From DASVTR01 sp036387475 (lineage in GTDB: Bacteria > Acidobacteriota > Blastocatellia > Pyrinomonadales > Pyrinomonadaceae), in contig DASVTR010000026.1 of assembly GCA_036387475.1 (NCBI GenBank), forward strand, positions 228,886 to 292,885: 64,000 nucleotides of DNA, read 5' to 3'. The stretch's first letter is position 1. Each line of letters opens with the position of its first letter. A program made the translations under genes and the position numbers. Under the pieces are notes generated by a model. It did no database searches, was not told the DNA's origin, and saw only the letters and a list, made by a program, of their open reading frames with translations. This document shows positions 6,949 through 16,600 of this stretch, piece by piece.

Positions 6949-7022
6949 GGCCGCAACCCGCTTTTATTTTATTCTTTCTGTTCTACTGACTCCTGACTTC
7001 TGGATTCTGAATTCTGCTGTTC
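6949..7022. repeat. Heptanucleotide-repeat palindromic spacer, copy 1, right half
   Basis: Begins GGCCGCAACCCGCTTTTATT, the core shared with copies at 9.6, 30.9 and 32.1 kb, and continues as CTGACTCCTGACTTCTGGAT and on to TTCTGCTG, complementary to the left arm at 3669-3693. It contains the last 17 or so codons and the stop of mazG. Confidence 0.75.
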
Positions 7023-7832
7023 TTTCGCTTCCTGCCAGAGGGCTTCCATTTCGTCGAGCGTCGCAGCGTCTAGGGAGCGCCCTCGCGCTTTCAATTCTGC
7101 TTCGATGAAATGAAAGCGGCGGCGGAATTTGCGGTTGGTTGCTTTCAGGGCGGCCTCAGGCTCGACGCGCAGGTGGCGCGCGATATTTGTGACGGCGAAA
7201 AGGAGGTCGCCTAACTCTTCGCGCACTTCAGTGTGAACGGCCTCGGCATCAGTAGACTGCTGGCTAATGGCTGCGCGCAGTTCGTCAATCTCCTCGTGCA
7301 GCTTGGCGAAGATGTCTTCGAGGTGCTGCCAATCAAAGCCGACGCGCGCCGCCTTCGTGCTCAATTGGTGCGCCTCCATCAACGCCGGAGTCTTTAACGA
7401 AACACCGTCGAGCAGTGATTCTTCTTTCGCCCCAGATTCCTTTCCGGCGAGCCGTTTTTCTTCGGCCTTGATTGCTTCCCAGTTGCGCAAGACAGCGCTC
7501 GCATCTTCAGCCTGCGCGTCGCCGAAGACGTGCGGATGTCGGCGCACCATCTTGGCGTGTATCGCCTCCGTCACGTCTTGAATTGTAAACTCGCCCCGCT
7601 CGCTTGCGACCTGCGCGTAGAAGACGATTTGAAAAAGCAGGTCGCCCAATTCATCGCGCAATTCAAGCGGGCGACCGCCGCGCGCTTCTTCGACAGCCTC
7701 GAAAGCCTCGTACGCTTCTTCGAGCAGCATCGGCGCGAGCGTCTCGTAGGTTTGCTCTCGATCCCAGGGGCAGCCGTCGGGCGAACGTAGGCGCGCCATC
7801 AGCGCCACCAGATCGTCAAATGTAGCAGGCAT
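6969..7832 (-). CDS. mazG: Nucleoside triphosphate pyrophosphohydrolase MazG
   Basis: The 287-residue enzyme hydrolyses NTPs/dNTPs to NMPs and PPi, clearing abnormal nucleotides and affecting (p)ppGpp signalling. Both MazG repeats are visible: an N-terminal one with CPWDREQT, LLEEAYEAFEAVEE and LRDELGDLLFQIVFYA, and a C-terminal one with KLHEEIDELRAAI and VREELGDLLFAVTNIARHL. The EExxE and ExxD metal-binding patterns are intact in both. The C-terminal tail QQNSESRSQESVEQKE is not part of the family: it is encoded by the heptamer repeat at the 3' end, and nearly the same tail occurs on Lnt at 30.9 kb. The gene is divergent from the DUF1844 gene. Confidence 0.95.
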   Translation of the reverse strand: MPATFDDLVALMARLRSPDGCPWDREQTYETLAPMLLEEAYEAFEAVEEARGGRPLELRDELGDLLFQIVFYAQVASERGEFTIQDVTEAIHAKMVRRHPHVFGDAQAEDASAVLRNWEAIKAEEKRLAGKESGAKEESLLDGVSLKTPALMEAHQLSTKAARVGFDWQHLEDIFAKLHEEIDELRAAISQQSTDAEAVHTEVREELGDLLFAVTNIARHLRVEPEAALKATNRKFRRRFHFIEAELKARGRSLDAATLDEMEALWQEAKEQQNSESRSQESVEQKE

Positions 7833-7837
7833 GATTT

Positions 7838-7967
7838 AAAGTCTAAAGTCTGAAGTCTGGAGTCTCAAGTCAGATTTTTAACAAATGACTGCCCAAGTCT
7901 AAAGCCTTCAGCTTTATGTTCCAAGTTCCGGCCCTCGACTCAAGACTTTAGACTCCAGACTGACTTC
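7838..7967. repeat. Heptanucleotide-repeat palindromic spacer, copy 2
   Basis: Left arm heptads AGTCTAA AGTCTGA AGTCTGG AGTCTCA; right arm GACTCAAGACTTTAGACTCC. The arms are complementary over about 25 nt with imperfections. It occupies the divergent mazG/DUF1844 spacer. Confidence 0.7.
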
Positions 7968-8095
7968 TTGCGGGCGCGCCGAGGGAGGTGCTACCATCAA
8001 AGCATCTGTCAAGATAATCTCAGATGAAAGAGAAGGGCGCGGCGGCCTTTTCAGCAAGCGGTCGCCTGCGAGCCGCGTCCCTTAGAGCACGAAAG

Positions 8096-8704
8096 ATGAG
8101 CGAAGAACAGTCAGGGTTTAAAGTTACAGACCGTCGCCTTTTTAATGCGGATGGGACGCCGCGTGATGTGGAAAGGGAAGAAGCGCCCGCGCAAACTGCT
8201 TCTCCGCAGCCAGCGAGTGAATCCGCTTCGTCCGCGACAGAGGCCGCAGCATCCGCTCCTGCCGCTGCTCCTCCGGCGGAAGCGTCGCGCGTCTCTGAGA
8301 TTGAGAGGCCAGCCTCGCAGTCCGGCAGTATGCTTGACGACAGCAGTAGTCAGGAAGAGTTGCCCGAAGAAGCCTATGACGAAGGCGACATCCCCGGCGC
8401 AAACGACCCGGCGAGTTTTATCAGCTTCCTGATGTCCATTGCCTCTAACGCAGCGGCGGCGCTCGGCATGATGGAGCACCCGGTCACGGGCCAACGCGGC
8501 GTCGATCTGCCGCTCGGCAAGCACTGGATTGACGTGCTCGGCATGTTGCAGGAAAAAACGCGCGGCAACCTCGCCCCACAGGAGCAGCAAATCTTCACGG
8601 GCCTGCTCTCAGACCTGCGTATGCAGTACGTCTCGCTCAGCAGCGCCCCTTCGCCCAAACGGCCCGGCGGCTTTAGCGCCAGCGATATTCTCGGAGGAAA
8701 GTAG
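8096..8704 (+). CDS. DUF1844 domain-containing protein
   Basis: The 202-residue protein opens with the family signature GFKVTDRRLFNADG, has a disordered Ala/Pro/Ser linker (residues 25-90), an acidic stretch (EELPEEAYDEGD) and the helical DUF1844 domain at the C-terminus (PASFISFLMSIASNAAAALGMMEHPVTG...GKHWIDVLGMLQEKT). The family is common in Acidobacteria and other deep lineages; its function is unknown. ATG 8096 is preferred because the conserved N-terminus begins there; an upstream ATG at 8024 in the same frame would add 24 residues without family support. It sits first in a series of co-directional genes separated by heptamer-repeat spacers. Confidence 0.85.
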   Translation: MSEEQSGFKVTDRRLFNADGTPRDVEREEAPAQTASPQPASESASSATEAAASAPAAAPPAEASRVSEIERPASQSGSMLDDSSSQEELPEEAYDEGDIPGANDPASFISFLMSIASNAAAALGMMEHPVTGQRGVDLPLGKHWIDVLGMLQEKTRGNLAPQEQQIFTGLLSDLRMQYVSLSSAPSPKRPGGFSASDILGGK

Positions 8705-8707
8705 ACG

Positions 8708-8794
8708 GTTTTCAGTTTTCGGGTTTCAGTTTTCAGATAAAAGCTATTGCCTTGTTTCTGTAAGCTCAAAACTGAAAACTGAAAACTGAAAACT
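8708..8794. repeat. Heptanucleotide-repeat palindromic spacer, copy 3
   Basis: The right arm is a near-perfect tandem of AAAACTG (four units, 8767-8794). The left arm TTTTCAGTTTTCGGGTTTCA is its complement, and the loop is about 35 nt. The ATG of the next gene follows the last unit by 4 bp. Confidence 0.8.
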
Positions 8795-8797
8795 AAG

Positions 8798-9565
8798 ATG
8801 AAACTAACTTTTCTCGGCACGGGCACTTCGACGGGCGTGCCGTCCATTGGCTGCGAATGTGAGACGTGTAGTTCGGATGACCCGCGCGATAAGCGCCTGC
8901 GCGTTTCCATCCTCATAGAGCACGGCGGGCAGATTGTTCTCGTTGACACTTCCTCAGACTTTCGCCAGCAGGCGCTCCGTCAAAAAATCAAATGGCTGGA
9001 CGCCGTTCTGATTACACACTGCCACGCAGACCACATCTTCGGCCTAGACGACATACGCCCGCTCAACTTTCGTCACGGCGCGCTTGGGCTGTACGCCAAC
9101 GAGCGCGCGTGGAAAGACATCCGGCGCATCTTTCAATACATTTTTGAGCCGTCGTACATCGGCGGCGGGCTGCCGCAGGTCGTACCCCATACGGTCGTCA
9201 GCGGTGCGCCTTTCTGTATCGGAAAGGATTTGCAGGTCACGCCGCTCGAAGTCATACACGGTCGCTTGCCTGTCATCGCTTATCGCTTTAACGATTTCGC
9301 TTACGCGACGGATTTAAACGAGATTCCGCCGCAGACGCTCAGTGCCCTGCAAGATTTAGACGTGCTGGTGCTCGACTGCCTACGCTTCAAGGCGCACCCG
9401 ACGCATCTCTGGCTCGAACGCGCGCTCGAATATATCAACGAACTCAAACCGCGCCGCGCCTATCTGACGCACATCGCCCACGATGTCAAACACGCGCGCG
9501 ATAGTGCGCAACTGCCCCCCGGCGTCGAGTTCGCTTACGACGGATTGGAAATAAGTGATTCGTAA
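8798..9565 (+). CDS. MBL-fold metal-dependent hydrolase, PhnP-like
   Basis: The 255-residue protein is a metallo-beta-lactamase-fold hydrolase of the PhnP/RNase Z-like branch. It starts MKLTFLGTGTSTGVP, has two Cys (GCECETC) near residue 20 as in PhnP, the binuclear metal motif THCHADH around residue 72, a later Asp in YATDLNEIP and a His in THIAHD near the end. Family members hydrolyse cyclic phosphodiesters (PhnP acts on 1,2-cyclic ribose phosphate); there is no phn operon here, so the substrate is unknown. No signal peptide is visible. The start codon lies directly behind the heptamer repeat, without an obvious Shine-Dalgarno sequence. Confidence 0.88.
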   Translation: MKLTFLGTGTSTGVPSIGCECETCSSDDPRDKRLRVSILIEHGGQIVLVDTSSDFRQQALRQKIKWLDAVLITHCHADHIFGLDDIRPLNFRHGALGLYANERAWKDIRRIFQYIFEPSYIGGGLPQVVPHTVVSGAPFCIGKDLQVTPLEVIHGRLPVIAYRFNDFAYATDLNEIPPQTLSALQDLDVLVLDCLRFKAHPTHLWLERALEYINELKPRRAYLTHIAHDVKHARDSAQLPPGVEFAYDGLEISDS

Positions 9566-9571
9566 CAGCAG

Positions 9572-9674
9572 CATTCAGGAGTCAGAATCCAGAAGCCGGA
9601 AGGAAAAGAAAAACAAATAAAAATTGGCCTCAGCCTTATATTCTGACTCCTGAATTCCGGATTCTGACTCCTGC
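9572..9674. repeat. Heptanucleotide-repeat palindromic spacer, copy 4 (CAGGAGT family)
   Basis: Left arm CAGGAGTCAGAATCCAGAAG; right arm CTGACTCCTGAATTCCGGAT and on to CTGACTCCTG. The loop, read on the minus strand (ATAAGGCTGAGGCCAA...), matches the core of copies 1, 6 and 7, so this copy is inverted relative to copies 1 and 7. Confidence 0.8.
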
Positions 9675-9681
9675 TTTTCTT

Positions 9682-10635
9682 ATGCGCCTATTTCATGGCA
9701 TTGAGAATGCGCGGATTGCGCGCCCGACCGTGTTGACGCTGGGCGTCTTCGACGGCCTTCATCGCGGGCATCAACTGGTGATGAGCACGGTGGTCGAGCG
9801 TGCGCGCTCTCTCGGCGCTGTGCCGACCGTGATTACCTTTGACCCGCACCCGCGCGCCGTACTGCACCCGGAGTCAGCGCCGCCGCTCTTGCAAACCTTC
9901 GATCAGAAGATAGAAGCCTTCGGTGTGCTGGGCATAGAGCAGGTAATCGTCATACGTTTCAATCAGTCGTTCGCGCAGATAGAAGCGGAAGATTTTTTGC
10001 GCGACGTTGTGGGCGAGCGCTTGCAGGCGAGAGAAGTTTACTTAGGTCGCGGCTTCGCCTTCGGGCGCGAGCGCCGCGGCAACATAGAGCTATTGCAGAG
10101 AGTCAGCGAGCGTCTGGGATTTCACGCCGCAGAAGTGCCGGAGGTGCGCCTGCGCGGACGGCGCATCAGTTCGAGCGCGATTCGGGGGCTGCTATCAGAA
10201 GGCCGCGTGAATCTCGCGCGGCAAATGCTGGGGCGGCCTTACGGCGTCGAAGGCCGCGTCGTACGCGGGCAGGAGCGAGGCCGCTCGATAGGCTTTCCGA
10301 CGGCCAACCTGCGTCCGCAAAACCGCGTCATACCCCGCAGCGGCGTTTACGTGACGGTGACTTTAATCGAAGACGCATGGCGCAGGAGCGTGACCAACAT
10401 CGGCACGCGCCCGACCTTTGAAACGGATGCTGAGCCGACAATCGAAACGTATGTGATGAATTGGTCGGGCGATTTATACGGCGATGTGGTGCGCGTGCGC
10501 TTCCTGCATCGCCTGCGCGACGAACGAAAGTTTGCTTTCGTTGATGAATTGAAACAACAGATTGAACTCGACCGCCGCCGTGCGGAAAACTATTTTTCGC
10601 GGAGCGGCGTGCGAAACATGCTAACGATTGTCTAG
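9682..10635 (+). CDS. ribF: Bifunctional riboflavin kinase / FAD synthetase
   Basis: The 317-residue enzyme phosphorylates riboflavin to FMN and adenylylates FMN to FAD. The N-terminal nucleotidyltransferase domain shows FDGLHRGHQ (residues 24-32) and FDPHPRAVL. The C-terminal riboflavin kinase domain starts at about residue 185 (GRPYGVEGRVVRGQ) with GFPTANL and the FLHRLRDERKF ending. The length is normal for RibF. The start ATG 9682 lies 8 bp behind a heptamer-repeat spacer, and no clear ribosome site is visible. No FMN riboswitch is recognisable upstream. Neighbours are unrelated housekeeping genes. Confidence 0.95.
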   Translation: MRLFHGIENARIARPTVLTLGVFDGLHRGHQLVMSTVVERARSLGAVPTVITFDPHPRAVLHPESAPPLLQTFDQKIEAFGVLGIEQVIVIRFNQSFAQIEAEDFLRDVVGERLQAREVYLGRGFAFGRERRGNIELLQRVSERLGFHAAEVPEVRLRGRRISSSAIRGLLSEGRVNLARQMLGRPYGVEGRVVRGQERGRSIGFPTANLRPQNRVIPRSGVYVTVTLIEDAWRRSVTNIGTRPTFETDAEPTIETYVMNWSGDLYGDVVRVRFLHRLRDERKFAFVDELKQQIELDRRRAENYFSRSGVRNMLTIV

Positions 10636-10702
10636 TGTCCGAAGTCCAGCGTCAACTGCTTTAGACTTTGACGCTGGACTTTAGACTTTGGACATTAGAC
10701 TT
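10634..10702. repeat. Heptanucleotide-repeat palindromic spacer, copy 5
   Basis: GTCCGAAGTCCAGCGTCAA faces TTGACGCTGGACTTTAGACT, with heptads TTAGACT TTGACGC TGGACTT TAGACTT TGGACAT TAGACTT. It begins at the last base of the ribF stop region and may serve as its terminator. Confidence 0.7.
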
Positions 10703-10743
10703 ACACGTTATTGCGACAGGTTTAAGGTATTATCAGAAACGAA

Positions 10744-12513
10744 ATGGCAGCGACGGAAAACAAAGAGGCTTTGGCTTTACGCGCGGGTGGCGCGGCGGAT
10801 GATAACGGGCGCGGGAAAGCGAGCGGCAACGGGAAAGCTGTGGCCGCCGTGCTCGCGCCTGCGCAAAAGAGCGGAGCGTCGGACGCCCGCCAACAGTTAA
10901 GACTGAAGGGCGTTGCACCTGAAAGTATTAAAGAAGACGAAGCGATCAAGGGGCATGGGCTGCGCGGGTGGCTGCGCGTCTTAAACGTCGGGCGTGTGCT
11001 CGGCCTGCTTGGCTTTTATCTCTATCTGGACAGCTATGACATTCGCGCTAACTTTAGCGAGCGGATGGCTGCGCATCGGCGCGAAGAAGCTCGCACGCTT
11101 GGCCCGCTGGCGCGCTTTCAGGAGTGGAGTCGTGAGGTTGACCGTCGCGTGCTGGATCGCTTGACTCGAATAGTGCGCTTTCTGGTTTTTCGCGGCGCGC
11201 AGGGGACGGCGAAGAAAGAGGCGCGTTTAGAACAACAGGCCGTCTGGCTGAAGGAGAGCCTGATTGACTTAGGCCCAACCTTTATCAAGATCGGTCAGGC
11301 GCTCGGCACGCGCGGCGATTTGCTGCCGCTCGCCTACATCAAACAGCTTGTGCTCCTGCAAGATCAAGTGCCGCCGTTTCCGACCACGGAGGCTTACGCG
11401 CGTATCGAATCGGAGTTGGGCCGCTCCGTTCAGGAAGCCTATACAGAGATTGACGCAGAGCCGATTGCCGCCGCCTCCCTAGGCCAAGTCTATCGCGCTC
11501 GCCTTCACACGGGCGAAGAAGTCGCCGTCAAAGTTCAGCGCCCACACTTAGCGGAAATCATCAGCTTTGACATCAGCGTCCTGCACAAACTGGTGCGACT
11601 CGTTAATCGTTATTTCCCGCAGGCGAATGAGAACGCCGATTGGGAAGGCATGTTGCACGAATTTAGCGAGACGGTTCTGGAAGAGATGGACTATGTGCAG
11701 GAGGGGCGCAACGCCGACCGCTTCCGCGAAAATTTCAAGGACTGGCGCGCCATACACGTTCCGCGCATCTACTGGGCGCACACCAATCGCCACGTCCTGA
11801 CGATGGAGTTCATACGCGGCACGAAGGTCGTCGACATCGAAGGTTTGCGCGCGCGTCGCATCTCGCCCGTCAAAGTCAATCGCCTGCTCGTGCGCACCTA
11901 CCTGAAGCAACTACTTGAGGACGGCTTCTTTCATGCCGACCCGCATCCGGGCAATTTGCTGGTGATGGACAGCGGGCGGCTTGCCTTCTTCGATTTCGGG
12001 ATGACGGGCAAGATTACGCAGCAGTTGCAGGCGCAGATGATCGACGCCTTCTTTCACGTCGTCGAACGCGACATACACGGCCTGGCGCAGGATTTAATCA
12101 ATCTTAATTTCCTCAAGCCCGGCGTTGACCCCGAAACCGTGCGCCCAGTCGTCGAGGGACTTTTTGAGCATTACATCAATCTGAAGCTGGGCGAAGTCAA
12201 CTTTAAGGAATTGACTTATGAACTGGCCGAAGTGATGTACGAATATCCGTTTCGCCTCCCATCGAATTTCACCTACGTGATGCGCGCGTTGATGACGCTC
12301 GAAGGCATAGGCATCGTCACTGACCCGGAGTTCAGCTTCTTCGACACGGCGAAGCCCTACGCCAAGCAGTTTATGCTCCGGCGCGAAGGCAAACAATTTC
12401 GGCGGCTACTGCTCGATAAATTCATGGGCCGCGATTCGGATGGCCGCATCGAGTGGAGCAAGATGTGGAAGCTGGCGAAGATGGCTGCGAAATCCTACTT
12501 CGACAAAAAGTAA
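10744..12513 (+). CDS. ABC1/UbiB family atypical kinase-like protein
   Basis: The 589-residue protein has the UbiB/COQ8 fold. The KxGQ motif occurs in TFIKIGQALGTRGDLLP (about residue 180), followed by an Ala-rich nucleotide loop AAASLGQVYRARLHTG, VAVKVQRP, the catalytic HADPHPGNLLV and the metal-binding DFG in AFFDFGMTG. UbiB proteins are ATPases that support prenyl-quinone synthesis. The first 75 residues are low-complexity and family-unlike. The C-terminal membrane helices of E. coli UbiB are not evident here. A strong hairpin terminator follows 38 bp after the stop. Confidence 0.9.
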   Translation: MAATENKEALALRAGGAADDNGRGKASGNGKAVAAVLAPAQKSGASDARQQLRLKGVAPESIKEDEAIKGHGLRGWLRVLNVGRVLGLLGFYLYLDSYDIRANFSERMAAHRREEARTLGPLARFQEWSREVDRRVLDRLTRIVRFLVFRGAQGTAKKEARLEQQAVWLKESLIDLGPTFIKIGQALGTRGDLLPLAYIKQLVLLQDQVPPFPTTEAYARIESELGRSVQEAYTEIDAEPIAAASLGQVYRARLHTGEEVAVKVQRPHLAEIISFDISVLHKLVRLVNRYFPQANENADWEGMLHEFSETVLEEMDYVQEGRNADRFRENFKDWRAIHVPRIYWAHTNRHVLTMEFIRGTKVVDIEGLRARRISPVKVNRLLVRTYLKQLLEDGFFHADPHPGNLLVMDSGRLAFFDFGMTGKITQQLQAQMIDAFFHVVERDIHGLAQDLINLNFLKPGVDPETVRPVVEGLFEHYINLKLGEVNFKELTYELAEVMYEYPFRLPSNFTYVMRALMTLEGIGIVTDPEFSFFDTAKPYAKQFMLRREGKQFRRLLLDKFMGRDSDGRIEWSKMWKLAKMAAKSYFDKK

Positions 12514-12551
12514 AGATTGCTTTCCTTAACAAAGCTGACTGGGCATTGAAC

Positions 12552-12599
12552 AAAAGATAGCCGGTGGAAGCCCTTGCGGATTTCCACCGGCTATCTTTT
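12552..12599. terminator. Bidirectional terminator, 18-bp stem
   Basis: AAAAGATAGCCGGTGGAA (12552-12569) and its exact complement (12582-12599, ending TTTT) around a 12-nt loop, between the convergent UbiB-type and lipoprotein genes. Confidence 0.88.
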
Positions 12600-12617
12600 C
12601 AAGCGAAATGCTTCGGG

Positions 12618-13259
12618 TTAGACTTTCTTGATGCTTTTAGCGAACTGCTGATACTCGGCCTGATGTTTTTCCCAGACGCCGGGCGCGGCGAACGTAAGCG
12701 CGATGACGGGCTTCTTGGCCTTGATGATGTCAACGCTCCATTGAATCTCGTTGCCTTCAACGTCGCCTGTGCCGGACTGGCTAAAGGTCTGCATGCCGCC
12801 AACGCTTGTCTCGCGCGGCTCGCCGCTCGGCTTTATGTTCTTGATCGTCTTGCCCAATTCTTTATCAAGCTCATCAACCGCTTGCTGGAAATCGCCTTCA
12901 GCCGGAACCCAGAGGACGACGCTGAGCGAATTGTCCTGCGTCGAAAGGGTCATGTGGTCGCCTTCGGGCGCGGCCTTCCATCCGGCGGGCAACTCAAACT
13001 GGATGCCGCCTTCTGCGTGTGTATAGACGTTATCGCCTGATGCTGTGGTCGAGGTCTGCTGCGCGGGCGCTGCGCTGCTGTTGGTGTTCGCCTTCGCAGG
13101 CGTGTTGGTGTTAGTGGTGATAGTCGTCGTGCTGTTCGAAGTGGTTTTTGTATTCGCGTTGGCATTGCTGTTGGCGTTGCTATTTGTCGCGTCCTTGCTA
13201 CAGGCGAGCAAGAGTTGGCTGGCGAGCGCGATAGCCAGAATAGCTTTCACTGCTTTCAT
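12618..13259 (-). CDS. Putative lipoprotein with PsbP/DUF1795-like domain
   Basis: The 213-residue product begins with a lipoprotein signal (MKAVKAILAIALASQLLLAC), so it should be lipid-anchored at Cys20. A 50-residue linker of Asn, Thr and Ala (NSNANSNANANTKTTS...) follows, and a folded domain starts near residue 80 (YTHAEGGIQFELPAGWKA), whose pattern 'exposed strand, LPxGW' is typical of PsbP- or DUF1795-like proteins. The function is unknown, probably envelope-associated. GGAGG precedes the ATG with 10-nt spacing. The Asn/Thr linker is a common feature of acidobacterial lipoproteins. Confidence 0.75.
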   Translation of the reverse strand: MKAVKAILAIALASQLLLACSKDATNSNANSNANANTKTTSNSTTTITTNTNTPAKANTNSSAAPAQQTSTTASGDNVYTHAEGGIQFELPAGWKAAPEGDHMTLSTQDNSLSVVLWVPAEGDFQQAVDELDKELGKTIKNIKPSGEPRETSVGGMQTFSQSGTGDVEGNEIQWSVDIIKAKKPVIALTFAAPGVWEKHQAEYQQFAKSIKKV

Positions 13260-13651
13260 GTCTTAGTCCTCCAAGGGGAAATAGGTTGAATAACAAACGG
13301 CTTTGCTCGTTTCGGACGGCCCAGCCAAAAGGTGACGGCAAAAATTTACAACGATGAATCGGACAAACAAGCGCGACATCATACTCTCAACGACGCTTTT
13401 TTCCAACCGGCTTTCAGCAAAAGACAAGGCGTTAATAATGTGTGGCATGATAGCCCTCATATCTTTGAGCAGGGTCGCGCATCATGCCTGTGTTCGGTTA
13501 TCCTGCCGAAAGCCAGGCGTATGATTCAGACGGCGAATAATCATCGGGTCGTCAAGCATGACGTGATGGAAGGTGGACGAAGCAGCAATCGTCGGCTTCC
13601 AAACGATAAAGGCTGTTCTCTTTTCAAATTTTTACGCGTGAGTGTAGAGCC
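13260..13651. other. Intergenic region between divergent lipoprotein and ileS genes
   Basis: 392 bp with short frames on both strands that look like chance. It should contain divergent promoters; no T-box or other leader motif could be recognised in front of ileS. Confidence 0.5.
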
Positions 13652-16600
13652 ATGTTCGAGAGCGTTAATCAAAACGTTAAGTTCCCTGAGTTGGAAGAAA
13701 AGATCATCCGGTTTTGGAATGATGACCGCGTTTTTCAAGCGTCTTTAGAGAAACCTTCTCCCAAGGGCAACTACGTTTTCTACGAGGGGCCGCCGACGGC
13801 TAATGGCCGTCCCGGCATTCATCACGTCAGCGCGCGTGCTTTCAAAGACCTCTATCCGCGCTACAAGACGATGCGCGGATACTGCGTCCAGCGGCGCGGC
13901 GGCTGGGATACTCACGGCCTCCCCGTCGAAGTCGAAATCGAAAAGGAGATTGGCTCAACCGGCAAGCAGGACATAGAGAAGTTTGGCATCGCCGAGTTTA
14001 ATCGCCTGTGCCGCGATTCGGTCTTTCGCTACATACAGGACTGGAACAAATTGACGGAGCGCATAGGCTTCTGGATTGACCTCGACGATGCCTACATCAC
14101 TTACAACAACAGCTACATCGAGACGTGCTGGTGGATTCTGAAATCCTTGTGGGAGCGCGGCCTGCTCTACGAAGACTACAAGACGACAATGCACTGCCCG
14201 CGCTGCCACACGAGCCTCGCAGACCACGAGGTTTCTCAAGGAATGCGTGAGGACGTTGATGACCCGTCCGTGTGGCCCAAGTTTCCTGCGCAGAGCGGTG
14301 AGCTAATCAGTCTCGGCCTCTTGTCTGCGGACGAGACGCGGGCCGTCTCCTATCTGGCATGGACGACGACCCCCTGGACGTTGGGCGCGAACACCGCGCT
14401 CGCCGTGCGCGGTGACGAGCAGTATGGCCTGTTTGAATCAAAGCCGGTTTACGGAAAAGAAGATGAGGAAGAGCGGACAGAGCTTTTCATCCTCGCACAT
14501 AGCCTGGCCGATAGAGTGTTCGGCGAAGGCAACTACCGCGTTCTCAAAACATTCCCCGGCGATGCCCTCGTCGGTCTTCGTTATGAACAGATTTTGCAGG
14601 GGCGCGCGTCCGAAACCGAAGACCTCTCGAAGGGATTCCGCATCGTGGCAGACGATTTTGTGAGCATCGAAGACGGCACAGGCATCGTCCACATCGCCCC
14701 GGCCTACGGTGATTTGGAAATAGGACGCAAGCACAATTTGCCGACCGTCTTTTCCGTTGACCTTGCGGGTAAAGTCTACCCGGAGGTCAAAGCGCCGGAC
14801 TCATCCGAGCAGGTCGGCCCTTACAGCGGGATGTTCTTCAAGGATGCAGACAAGCGCATTACGCGCGACCTCACAGCGCGCGGCCTGATGTTCCGTTCGG
14901 AGCGCGTCCGTCATGCTTATCCTTTTTGCTGGCGCGATGATTCGCCGCTGCTCTTTTACGCCAAGACGAGTTGGTACATACGCACCACTGCGGTCAAGGA
15001 CAAGCTCCTTGAAAACAATCGGAAGATTAACTGGATACCCGAACACGTCAAGACCGGAAGGTTTGGCCGTTGGCTGGAAAACAACATCGACTGGGCCATC
15101 TCGCGCGAACGTTACTGGGGCACGCCTCTTCCCATCTGGACGAGCGAAGACGGCGAAGACAAAATCTGCGTCGGCAGCATCCGCGAACTCGAAGAACTAA
15201 CGGGGCGCGAACTGAACGACCCTGACCTACACCGCCCTTACATGGACGAGGTAACGTTCGAGCGCAACGGTCAGACTTACAAACGCGTGCCCTATACGAT
15301 AGACGTGTGGTTCGAGTCGGGCGCGATGCCTTATGCGCAGTGGCATTACCCTTTCGAGAATCGCGAACAGTTTCTCAAGCGCTTTCCCGCCGATTACATC
15401 TGCGAAGCGATGGATCAGACGCGCGGCTGGTTCTATAGCCTGCACGCCTTAGCGACCCTTCTCACAGATGAGGGCGATGCTGCGAGCGGGCGCGCTTCCG
15501 GTGCGCTCGCGCGTGAAGGCTTCAACGCGACCTCTGCCTTTAAGAATTGCGTCGTGCTCGGCTTTATCAACGACGAGAAGGGGCAGAAGATGTCCAAGTC
15601 CAGAAAGAACGCTGTTGACCCCTGGGCTGTGCTGCAAGAGCAGGGAGCGGATGCGCTGCGCTGGTACATGTATGTCACCAGCCCGCCGGAGGCGAACAAG
15701 AATTTTCACCCCAGATTCGTCACCGAAGTGGTCAGGGATTTCCTGCTCACGCTCTGGAACGTCTACAGCTTCTTTGTCATCTACGCCAATCTTGATGAGC
15801 CGGACTTGCAGACGCCGCTCGGCGTTGCGGAACGGCCCGAAATAGACCGCTGGCTCATCAGTAAACTACAACGCTTGATTGAGAAGGTGACGCGTGATCT
15901 GGACGATTACAACGTGACGGACGCCTCTCGCACAATTGGCGAGTTCGTCGTCAGGGATTTGTCGAATTGGTACGTGCGCCGCAACCGCCGCCGTTTCTGG
16001 AAGAGCGAGGCGGACGCCGACAAGCGAGCCGCCTATGTGACGTTGTATGAAACGCTCATCACCATCTCTAAGCTGTGCGCGCCGATGATTCCCTTCGTCA
16101 CGGAGGCGATGTATAGAAACCTGGTGCTGAACGTACAACCTGATGCACCGTCCTCCGTGCATCTTTCGGAGTGGCCCGAAAGTGATGCGAGCCTGATTGA
16201 CGAAGCGCTCTTGCAGGAGATGGAGTTGCTTATCAAGCTCATTGATCTTGGACGCGCGGCGCGTTCTGCCGCCGCCATACAGTTTCGCCAGCCTCTGCCG
16301 GAGATACTAGTGCGCGTCGGCACGGATGAAGAAATGAGCGCGCTCCGCAGGCTTGAGAATCAACTGAAGGAGGAGTTGAACGTCAAGCAGGTTAGCTTTC
16401 TCGATTTCGATTCCGACTTCATCAACTACGGGCTTCGGCCCAACCTGCCCGTCGTTGGCAAGCTGTTGGGTAAGCGTGTGCCGGAGTTTGTTAAAGCCTT
16501 GCACGACATTGACGCGCGGCAGGTGGCGGATAACGTCAGGCGCGGCGTCCAGACTTCGATTCGATTAAATGATGAGATGCTCCCGTTCGAGCCATCCGCA

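Noticed and set aside
8708..8794. CRISPR array
   Set aside because: Repeats are 7-nt tandem units within a hairpin, with no spacers and no cas genes in the window.
13460..13651. Possible T-box leader in front of ileS
   Set aside because: No specifier loop, T-box sequence or terminator/antiterminator pair could be recognised, and T-boxes are mainly found in other phyla.
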